Shown here in pieces: positions 1-5,050 of a stretch of DNA of 5,215 nt. Every line of letters begins with the position of its first letter. Within the stretch, counting starts at the first letter, position 1. A program made the position numbers and the translations under genes. Location of the stretch: NCBI GenBank assembly GCA_020054175.1, contig JAGVLR010000243.1:1-5215 (forward strand), written 5' to 3'. The DNA is from Candidatus Dadabacteria bacterium (GTDB taxonomy: Bacteria > Desulfobacterota_D > UBA1144 > Nemesobacterales > UBA2774). The notes beneath the pieces were generated by a model, which was not told where the DNA came from, did no database searches, and saw nothing but the letters and a program-made list of their open reading frames with translations.

Positions 1-1
1 C

Positions 2-292
2 GGGCTGGTCTGGGACTGCGTCCTCTCGTCCGAGCTCGCCGGGCATTACAAGCCCGACAGGGAAGTTTATCTCATGGCGGCCTCGCTCCTCGGTCTCGAT
101 CCTGGCGAGGTCATGATGACAGCGGCGCACAGGGATGACCTCGAAGCGGCCAGGGGCTTCGGCTTAAAGACGGCATTCATATCGCGGCCGCTGGAATTCG
201 GCCCGGACGGGAAAGCGGATACGGCCTCGCCGGAAGAATTCGACGTTGTGGCCGAAGATATAGTCGACCTCGCTCAAAAGCTCGGCGTGTAA
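2..292 (+). CDS. Haloacid dehalogenase type II (HAD superfamily hydrolase), C-terminal part, 5' end outside window
   Basis: The reading frame is open from the window edge to a TAA stop and gives the last 96 residues of a protein whose start lies outside. Seen: a segment GHYKPDREVY (residues 14-23 of the fragment) supplies the HAD motif III lysine (K17), followed by LGLDPGEVMM and AAHRDDLEAAR (41-51), the motif IV acidic pair, then GLKTAFISRP and a closing helix DVVAEDIVDLAQKLG. This order is typical of type II (L-2-haloacid dehalogenase-like) enzymes, which hydrolyse the carbon-halogen bond of 2-haloalkanoic acids through an aspartyl ester formed on an N-terminal Asp. That nucleophile and the cap domain are not in the window, so catalytic competence cannot be judged. 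Many members annotated this way have unknown substrates. It is presumably cytoplasmic, and it converges with the ABC exporter gene across 30 bases with no clear terminator hairpin between them. An internal ATG at 74 is not the start, because motif III lies upstream of it. Confidence 0.78.
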   Translation, partial: GLVWDCVLSSELAGHYKPDREVYLMAASLLGLDPGEVMMTAAHRDDLEAARGFGLKTAFISRPLEFGPDGKADTASPEEFDVVAEDIVDLAQKLGV

Positions 293-322
293 ACGCGATG
301 GGGCGGATTCATTCGGGGACGA

Positions 323-2047
323 TCAGATCGTTTCGAAGGTTTGAATTCTGTAGAGCCCGGCGTAAATCCCGTTTTTCTGCATGAGCTCCGTATGCACGCC
401 GCTCTCGACGAGTCTCCCCTTTTCGAATACAGCCACGGAATCGAAACCGCTTATCGACGGCACCCTGCTGGATATAACGAGGAGGGTCCTGCCCTTCATC
501 TCTCTTCGGAGGTTCCTTAAAACGAGGCTCTCCGTCCTGAGGTCGAGCGATGAAAAAACGTCGTCCAGTATCAGCACGGCGGGCTTTAAAAGGAGCGCAC
601 GGGCGAGCGCTATCCTCTGCCTCTGCCCTCCCGATAGCGTAAGCCCCCTCTCGCCGACCCTCGCGTCGAAGCCTCCCGGAAATTCCATTATATCATCGTA
701 AATTTCGGCGATCCTGGCTGCATTTTCTATTTCTTCATCCGTGAGCGCGGGATTCATGAAGGATATGTTGTCCCGTACAGTCCCGCTGAAAACAGTCGTC
801 TCCTGCGGGACGTAGACGACCCCCTTCCTGAGGCTCTCTTTCTTTATCTCGCGAACGTCTACGCCGTCGATGAAGACAGTCCCGAAAGGCGGCTCCTCGA
901 CCCTCGTCAGAAGCTGAAAGAGAGTGCTCTTCCCCGAGCCTGTCGCCCCGGTTATTCCCACTGCGGATCCTCTCGGGATTTTGAACGACGCGTCCTTGAG
1001 AACTCTTTTTCCGTTATATGAAAAATTTAAATTCCTGAATTCGACGTCACCCTTGATATCGACGTCGAGCGTGCCCGTTTCTGTGACCGACTGCGGGGTT
1101 TCGAGGAGTATGTCGTTAATCCTGTTAAGCGAGGCGTTACCCCTCTTTATTATGTCGACAGCCCATCCCATGGCCATCATCGGCCACGTGAGCATCGTGA
1201 GATAAAGGAGTATTGCGGCGAAGTTGCCGAGGGTTATGTCGAGGGTTATCGTCTTCACCCCGCCGAGCCAGAGAAAGATGGCCGTCGCAATTCCGGCCAG
1301 GAAGGTGATTACCGGCTGGTAGACGCCCCATATCTTTATGACTCTTAGGTTCCTGTCCAGGTAATCCGAGCTCGCATTACCGAAATCCCCGGCCTCCTCC
1401 TTCTCCCTCACGAACGCCTTTACAACCTTTATGCCCGATATCGACGTACGCGCGCTCTCCGTAAGCTCGGAGAAGGAATCCTGCACCCTCTGGAATCTCT
1501 CTTCTATCATGTTGCCGAATTTTATTATGATGAAAGCGAGTATAGGAAACGGAATGAAGGCGTAGAGCGTCAGGATCGGAGAGATGTAAAGCATCGCGCC
1601 GAATATGAATACGAGAAGGAATATCCCGTCGTATGCTATGAGAACCCCGAGCCCGCAGGCGAATTTAAGCGTCTCGATATCGTTTACGGTATGCGCCATG
1701 AGGTCGCCGACTTTTTTACGGGAGAAAAAGTCGAACTGAAGCCCCTGGAGGTGTGCGAAGAATTCGTTCCGGAGCGACTGCTCTATCTTCCTCGCCGCCC
1801 CCATTATGAAATAGCGCCAGAAGAATCTGAATATCGACATCGTAACAGCGATGCCGACCATTATCAGCCCGTACTTCGAAATGTCGTTGAAGCCGGCCCC
1901 TTCCAGTGTGAGTGCGTCCACGACGCGCTCTATGACGAGGGGGATCGAGAGCTGGCAGAGGTCGACGATAGATAGGGCGAGGAGCCCGGCGAGAAATGAA
2001 TATTTATAACTCAGCAGAAGAGATAATATAGTCTTCTTTTTGTTCAT
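323..2047 (-). CDS. ABC exporter half-transporter (fused permease and ATPase) with degenerate nucleotide site
   Basis: This is a 574-residue half-transporter of the ABC type I exporter fold, the usual length. An N-terminal membrane domain has about six hydrophobic helices (near 18-39, 59-80, 133-156, 158-177, 242-262, 274-297). The ATPase domain follows: A-loop Y344, Walker A GATGSGKST (367-375), Q-loop Q415, X-loop VGERG (464-468), signature LSGGQ (471-475), Walker B ending LILD (D495), D-loop SSLD (499-502). Two catalytic positions deviate: the residue after Walker B is Asp496 instead of Glu, and the H-loop reads VISSR with Ser527 where His is expected. Such changes mark the degenerate half of heterodimeric exporters (BmrC/BmrD and TM287/TM288 types), yet no partner gene is adjacent. 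Likely role is inner-membrane export of a lipid, drug or peptide; the substrate cannot be told. I chose ATG 2047 because MNKKKTILSLLLSYK resembles normal N-termini of the family; an in-frame TTG at 2086 would add 13 residues. Neither start has a strong Shine-Dalgarno. Confidence 0.9.
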   Translation of the reverse strand: MNKKKTILSLLLSYKYSFLAGLLALSIVDLCQLSIPLVIERVVDALTLEGAGFNDISKYGLIMVGIAVTMSIFRFFWRYFIMGAARKIEQSLRNEFFAHLQGLQFDFFSRKKVGDLMAHTVNDIETLKFACGLGVLIAYDGIFLLVFIFGAMLYISPILTLYAFIPFPILAFIIIKFGNMIEERFQRVQDSFSELTESARTSISGIKVVKAFVREKEEAGDFGNASSDYLDRNLRVIKIWGVYQPVITFLAGIATAIFLWLGGVKTITLDITLGNFAAILLYLTMLTWPMMAMGWAVDIIKRGNASLNRINDILLETPQSVTETGTLDVDIKGDVEFRNLNFSYNGKRVLKDASFKIPRGSAVGITGATGSGKSTLFQLLTRVEEPPFGTVFIDGVDVREIKKESLRKGVVYVPQETTVFSGTVRDNISFMNPALTDEEIENAARIAEIYDDIMEFPGGFDARVGERGLTLSGGQRQRIALARALLLKPAVLILDDVFSSLDLRTESLVLRNLRREMKGRTLLVISSRVPSISGFDSVAVFEKGRLVESGVHTELMQKNGIYAGLYRIQTFETI

Positions 2048-2106
2048 AATTATTTGCGTTGGAAAGCGCCGGGGATGCCCTCTCAAAAGGCCTGTCTCAG
2101 GACATT

Positions 2107-2115
2107 AGTATACCA
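2107..2115 (-). promoter_or_regulatory. Probable extended -10 promoter of the ABC exporter gene
   Basis: Read on the minus strand this is TGGTATACT, an extended -10 element (TG-N-TATAAT) matching five of six bases in the hexamer. No good -35 is present (the best candidate, TCCACC, is weak), as expected for extended -10 promoters. Transcription would begin near 2100, leaving about 53 bases before the ATG at 2047 and only about 14 before the TTG at 2086, which mildly favours the ATG. Just downstream is a short inverted repeat CCTG-AGA-CAGG (about 2090-2100) that could be an operator; that is inference. Confidence 0.45.
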
Positions 2116-2136
2116 GAACGAAGCGGTGGAAATGCC

Positions 2137-2161
2137 GCGGCCCGGCAGGCAGCCGGGCCGC
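2137..2161. terminator. GC-rich perfect hairpin between lipoprotein and ABC exporter genes
   Basis: GCGGCCCGGC (2137-2146) and GCCGGGCCGC (2152-2161) are perfect inverted repeats of 10 bases around a 5-base loop (AGGCA). The hairpin lies 111 bases past the lipoprotein stop and upstream of the exporter promoter, the right place to end lipoprotein transcription. Neither strand has a real U-tract after the stem (minus strand continues GGCATTTCC), so this is not a classic intrinsic terminator. It could instead be a pause site, an mRNA 3' stabiliser or part of a REP-like repeat family. Confidence 0.45.
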
Positions 2162-2271
2162 ATTCGGAATGTCTTCAGGATTATGAAAGTCCCCGGGCCG
2201 GCAGCGGCGCAGTTACCCCCCCGGGGAGCCGCCGTCATTTTACAGCTCGAACAAAACCGGCCCGCGGGGGA

Positions 2272-2847
2272 TCAATGCGGTGCGCTCATCCCCTGACCCA
2301 TCTCGGCTGCTTTCAGGATTTTTCCGTCGTGTGAGTACTGTGCAAAGAACCAGCCCCCTTCCGGCTTCCCGCCGCCGAGGTTAATTACAGCGTTTATGGT
2401 TTTGAGCACCTTGGCCTCGTCATACAGCTCTTCGACTATAATCGAGCCCGGAGGGAGGGGCGTCATTCTGCTTTCGATCGCTTTCTCCGCTATAGGGTTT
2501 AAATAAGTTACAAGCGACTCGTCCGAGGTAGTGCCTTCGGCCTTGTGCTGTTTCCAGTTTATCTTGTATTGTTCGGTCTCTATGAGCTTCCAGAGCTCCT
2601 TCGCCATTTCCTCGGGGGCTTTTTTCTCAAGCCTCGAGAGTTGTTCCTTATGAAGCTCCTCGGTTTTTTCGACTGCGCCGTCCCCGGCCTTTTCGGCCTC
2701 CTCTTCGGCCTCTTTGACAATGCTTTCGGGGGAGGCGCTACCGGAATCGGCAGTGGTTCCCTCGTTCTTTTCTCCGGACTGGCCGCATGCGCCAATACCC
2801 GCGCTTATTGTCATCAATATTATCAATAGAAAACTTGTCGCTTTCAT
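2272..2847 (-). CDS. Lipoprotein with cytochrome P460-like C-terminal domain lacking the haem motif
   Basis: This is a 191-residue exported protein. Residues 1-20 are a lipoprotein signal peptide (MK start, hydrophobic FLLIILMTISAG) ending in lipobox IGA-C, with Cys21 as the lipidated residue. Gly follows, so outer-membrane sorting is more likely than inner-membrane retention. Residues 22-90 are low-complexity and strongly charged (E/K-rich, probably helical or a flexible stalk). Residues about 88-180 carry an ELWKLI helix, NPIAEKAIESRMTPLPPGSIIVEE-type segments, a strand pair, and GGWFFAQYSHDGKI (164-177), which resemble the beta-rich cytochrome P460 family. P460 proteins bind haem through a C-terminal CxxCH, and this protein stops before that point, so it is probably a non-haem relative or a truncated copy. 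The start at 2847 is set by a GGAGGAG site three bases upstream and by the signal peptide; the frame runs on upstream to 3018 but that extension would bury the signal peptide. Function unknown; the P460 match is by eye. Confidence 0.85.
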   Translation of the reverse strand: MKATSFLLIILMTISAGIGACGQSGEKNEGTTADSGSASPESIVKEAEEEAEKAGDGAVEKTEELHKEQLSRLEKKAPEEMAKELWKLIETEQYKINWKQHKAEGTTSDESLVTYLNPIAEKAIESRMTPLPPGSIIVEELYDEAKVLKTINAVINLGGGKPEGGWFFAQYSHDGKILKAAEMGQGMSAPH

Positions 2848-2850
2848 TTT

Positions 2851-2857
2851 CTCCTCC
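2851..2857 (-). promoter_or_regulatory. Shine-Dalgarno site that fixes the lipoprotein start
   Basis: On the minus strand the sequence reads GGAGGAG, then AAA, then the ATG at 2847. The GGAGG core sits five bases from the start codon. It decides between this ATG and upstream in-frame starts. Confidence 0.85.
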
Positions 2858-2872
2858 GGTTTTTGAGTGTTT

Positions 2873-2902
2873 ATTCTATCATCACGACACGAAAAAATCC
2901 AA
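2873..2902 (-). promoter_or_regulatory. Candidate promoter of the lipoprotein gene
   Basis: Read on the minus strand: TTGGAT (2902-2897) as a weak -35, an 18-base spacer, and TAGAAT (2878-2873) as a five-of-six -10. Transcription would start near 2866 and give a short leader of about 19 bases holding the Shine-Dalgarno. The -35 matches consensus at only three positions, so the call rests on the -10 and the position. Confidence 0.4.
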
Positions 2903-3011
2903 GCCCGGGAAGGCTTAAACCACGCTCCTGCTCCAAGAGCGGCGCTCACACATTGGTTTTCCCTACCTGCCCGGCTATGAACATATTTTTTCAGGGGCCG
3001 AAAAAAAGCGC

Positions 3012-3040
3012 TTGACAAAAAATTTTAGATATACTAATAT
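3012..3040 (+). promoter_or_regulatory. Sigma-70-type promoter of the TetR-aminotransferase unit
   Basis: A perfect -35 TTGACA (3012-3017) is followed by a 17-base spacer and TAATAT (3035-3040) as -10. A-tracts at 3001-3007 and 3017-3022 flank the -35 and may help RNA polymerase binding. Transcription would start near 3047, inside the neighbouring palindrome, which suggests direct repression by a bound regulator. A TATACT at 3030-3035 matches the -10 consensus better but is only 12 bases from TTGACA. Confidence 0.72.
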
Positions 3041-3047
3041 CCTCATG

Positions 3048-3061
3048 ACTGACTAGTCAGT
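3048..3061. promoter_or_regulatory. Palindromic operator, probably bound by the adjacent TetR-family protein
   Basis: ACTGACTAGTCAGT is a perfect 14-base palindrome centred between 3054 and 3055, starting eight bases after the -10 hexamer and covering the expected transcription start. GACT half-sites are repeated on the left (3047-3050, 3051-3054) and AGTC on the right (3055-3058, 3064-3067), so a wider, imperfect operator from about 3047 to 3067 is possible. TetR-family proteins commonly repress their own gene by binding such palindromes as dimers. That this TetR is the ligand of this site is inference from position. Confidence 0.7.
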
Positions 3062-3090
3062 TCAGTCTTTGGGGTTAGGGTCACAAACAA

Positions 3091-3744
3091 ATGGCTAAAG
3101 CGCAGAAATCAAGAAAAGGACGGGTTCGTATGGGAAAAACTCAGGTAGCCAAGCCTACTCGAAAGGAAGAGATTATCAGAGTAGCGGCAAATCTTTTCTC
3201 GCAGAAGAGCTACCACGACGTGACGATGGACCAGATCGCGGAGAAGGTTGGCGTAGCCAAGGGCACGATCTACCTCTACTTCGAATCCAAGGAAAATCTT
3301 TATCTCGAAATACTGGAAGAAACCTACGAAGAAATCGAGTCGATTCTCGAAAAGGAGATAGCAAAAAAGGATCCGGCTCCCCAGAAGCTTAAAAAAATGC
3401 TAATGCTCATATTCAAGTTCTACCTGGAAAATCTGGATGTTCTCAGGATTCTCAGCAGAGACGAGACACATCTCATCAGGGAACACTACGAATTCACAGA
3501 GCATTGGCGCGTGAAAGGCGTCAGGTTTTATCAGAAAATATTGGAAAAGGGTATTAACGAAGGATCTTTCCGGCCGGTCAACACCGAGCTTACCGCGCTC
3601 ATTATTTTCGGGCTCGTGCGGTCGGTAATGTTTTTTTACCATACAGATAAAAGTGCAGGAGAAATAGCCGAAGAGGTGTTTTCGATGATTTCAGAGGGAA
3701 TCCTGGACCCTCGCTACGAAAAACCCGCTTTCGGAGCTGTATAA
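3091..3744 (+). CDS. TetR/AcrR family transcriptional regulator
   Basis: This is a 217-residue one-domain-plus-sensor regulator of normal TetR size. The DNA-binding domain covers about residues 23-75: helix 1 TRKEEIIRVAANLFSQKSY, then TMDQIAEKVGV and the recognition helix AKGTIYLYFESKENLY, the standard TetR signature. Residues 80-205 are the helical ligand-binding and dimerisation domain, with no recognisable ligand signature. The palindrome at 3048-3061 upstream suggests autorepression relieved by a small molecule. The aminotransferase starts 41 bases after the stop and is very likely co-transcribed, so the regulator probably controls it. Start choice is open: ATG 3091 gives a basic 13-residue extension (KAQKSRKGRVR) and only a weak TAGGG ten bases upstream, while ATG 3130 has AAGGA nine bases upstream and would give 204 residues with a typical short N-terminus. 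I list the longer form. The inducing ligand cannot be read from the sequence. Confidence 0.92.
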   Translation: MAKAQKSRKGRVRMGKTQVAKPTRKEEIIRVAANLFSQKSYHDVTMDQIAEKVGVAKGTIYLYFESKENLYLEILEETYEEIESILEKEIAKKDPAPQKLKKMLMLIFKFYLENLDVLRILSRDETHLIREHYEFTEHWRVKGVRFYQKILEKGINEGSFRPVNTELTALIIFGLVRSVMFFYHTDKSAGEIAEEVFSMISEGILDPRYEKPAFGAV

Positions 3745-3770
3745 GCAGCGTGTAAATCATTCACCAATTT

Positions 3771-3778
3771 AAGGAGGT
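3771..3778 (+). promoter_or_regulatory. Consensus Shine-Dalgarno of the aminotransferase gene
   Basis: AAGGAGGT lies seven bases before the ATG at 3786, an almost full match to the anti-Shine-Dalgarno. It fixes the start and predicts strong translation of the second gene of the unit, much stronger than for the TetR gene before it. Confidence 0.85.
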
Positions 3779-3785
3779 ATTACAA

Positions 3786-4964
3786 ATGGCAGTTTCATAC
3801 CCGTTCAGTTCCAAGATAAGCCACTTTGTGCCGCCCAAACAGTGGGCCAGCATGAGAGTAGCCCGCGATCTCGAAAAGAAGACCGGCAATAAAATTATCC
3901 ACTTCGAGAAGGGCGACTATCAGGGTCCAGATTTCTATACGCCAGACCATGTGCTCGAAGCCACGATACAGGCGCTCAAGGACGGATACGTAAGATACGA
4001 TCCGGGCCCCGGTCTGCCGGAGCTCAGGGAAGCCATAGCAGCTGAAACCTCGAAGTTCGGAAGGAAGACGAAAGCGGAAGAGGTCATTGTGACCGCAGGC
4101 GCCAAGCACGCGCTTACAATGTCGCTCCTCACCTTCCTCGAAGAAGGGGACGAAGTTATTTTCCCGAATCCCGGTTATCCGCCGGACGAGGTTTGGGCCA
4201 AATACGTCAGGGCGAACATCAAGCACGTACCGCTTACAAAGCCCGACTGGCAGTTCGACCTCGAGAAGCTCGAATCGATGATAACGCCCAAGACGAAGCT
4301 TCTCATCATCAACACCCCGAAGAGGCCCAACGGCCACCTCGTGGAGAACCCCGAGGCAATAGCCGAGATGTGCTTCAGGCATCCTAACCTGATGGTTATA
4401 TCCGACGAGATATTCTCGCACGTCACATTCGGCAAGCCCCATAAGACCATTGCCGCCGTTCCGGGAATGGAAGAGCGGACAATAGTAATAGACACATTCT
4501 CTAAAACATATGCTATGACCGGGTGGAGGATAGGCTGGGCTGTAGCGCCTGTACCGGTTATAGACAAGCTCTCGATATTCCTCCAGGATTCGATAACGAA
4601 CGTCGCCGCTTTCATACAGAAGGCCGCGTACGCCGCCATCAGCGGGCCCCAGGACTGGACAGTCGAGAAGACAGCCCTTCTCAAGCAGAAGCGCGACAGG
4701 ATGATCGCCGGGCTTAACTCCGTCCCCGGCATCAAGTGCGACGTTCCGGACGGCGCGTTCTACGCCTTCCCTGACATCACCGGCACCGGCTACACTTCTC
4801 AGGAATATACCGACTTGCTGGTAGAGAAAGCCGGAGTCGCTGTCGTCGCAGGTACAGCCTTCGGCAGCCAGGGTGAGGGATACATAAGGGTAACGTATGC
4901 CTGCTCCGATGAGGACATCGACGAAGGTATCAAAAGAATGAAAGAGGCGAACCTCGTAAAGTGA
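3786..4964 (+). CDS. PLP-dependent class I/II aminotransferase (aspartate aminotransferase fold) with altered cofactor-site residues
   Basis: This is a 392-residue fold type I aminotransferase of standard length, cytoplasmic, expected to move an amino group between an amino acid and a 2-oxo acid. Landmarks in order: GDYQGPDFYTPDHV (43-56), YDPGPGLPELREAI (71-84), phosphate-cup AGAKHAL (104-110), NPGYPP (128-133), VISDEIF (204-210) with Asp207 for the pyridine nitrogen, SKTYAMTGWRIGW (239-251) with the Schiff-base Lys240 and phosphate-binding Arg248, and GYIRVTYA (365-372) with Arg368 for the substrate carboxylate. Two normally conserved positions differ: the N-x-P-x-N-P-x-G motif reads NTPKRPNG (176-183), placing Arg180 where Asn is nearly invariant, and Tyr of DEIY is Phe210. 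Both usual residues contact the PLP O3'. The enzyme is therefore a divergent subfamily, and its substrate is not predictable from these motifs. It is the second gene of the TetR unit, with a strong ribosome binding site. Annotation as an aspartate aminotransferase would be over-specific. Confidence 0.93.
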   Translation: MAVSYPFSSKISHFVPPKQWASMRVARDLEKKTGNKIIHFEKGDYQGPDFYTPDHVLEATIQALKDGYVRYDPGPGLPELREAIAAETSKFGRKTKAEEVIVTAGAKHALTMSLLTFLEEGDEVIFPNPGYPPDEVWAKYVRANIKHVPLTKPDWQFDLEKLESMITPKTKLLIINTPKRPNGHLVENPEAIAEMCFRHPNLMVISDEIFSHVTFGKPHKTIAAVPGMEERTIVIDTFSKTYAMTGWRIGWAVAPVPVIDKLSIFLQDSITNVAAFIQKAAYAAISGPQDWTVEKTALLKQKRDRMIAGLNSVPGIKCDVPDGAFYAFPDITGTGYTSQEYTDLLVEKAGVAVVAGTAFGSQGEGYIRVTYACSDEDIDEGIKRMKEANLVK

Positions 4965-4988
4965 GGCCGCTTTGAACCGAGTTTGACC

Positions 4989-5050
4989 GAAGACGAGCTC
5001 TTGTCCCCTCCGATCCTGAACGACCGGTACGGGGACAAGGGCCCGTCTTC
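4989..5050. terminator. Long stem-loop after the aminotransferase gene, probable transcript end
   Basis: The left arm 4989-5008 and right arm 5031-5050 pair over 20 positions: 18 Watson-Crick pairs, one G-U and one A-C mismatch, around a 22-base loop. It starts 24 bases after the aminotransferase stop. The following bases, ATTATTGTTA, are U-rich but hold no continuous U-tract, so it is an imperfect intrinsic terminator or a structure protecting the mRNA 3' end. Confidence 0.55.

Noticed and set aside
293..322. Possible bidirectional terminator between the HAD and exporter genes
   Set aside because: The gap is only 30 bases and I find no stem of useful length in it.
2054..2334. Two overlapping plus-strand open frames of 80-91 codons in and beyond the exporter-lipoprotein gap
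   Set aside because: They start within the exporter leader, run through the GC hairpin, overlap the lipoprotein 3' end, and show no ribosome binding site or recognisable protein.
2901..2916. Small minus-strand hairpin AAGCC/GGCTT followed by a T-run (2898-2893)
   Set aside because: A five-base stem is too short, no minus-strand gene lies upstream for it to terminate, and it overlaps the proposed -35 of the lipoprotein promoter.
2986..3006. Inverted repeat TTTTTTC / GAAAAAA around AGGGGCC
   Set aside because: The stem is almost all A-T and weak. It is better read as A-tracts around the promoter than as a terminator.
2848..3018. N-terminal extension of the lipoprotein frame up to 3018
   Set aside because: It would place 57 residues before a clear lipoprotein signal peptide, would ignore the GGAGGAG site, and would run over the TetR promoter region.
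3795..4442. Long minus-strand open frame (215 codons) opposite the aminotransferase
   Set aside because: It lies wholly inside a convincingly conserved aminotransferase gene, has no family-like motifs, and is explained by codon bias of the sense strand.
4175..4735. Second long minus-strand open frame (186 codons) opposite the aminotransferase
   Set aside because: Same reason: an antisense shadow, with low-complexity Ser/Ile/Leu content and no ribosome binding site.
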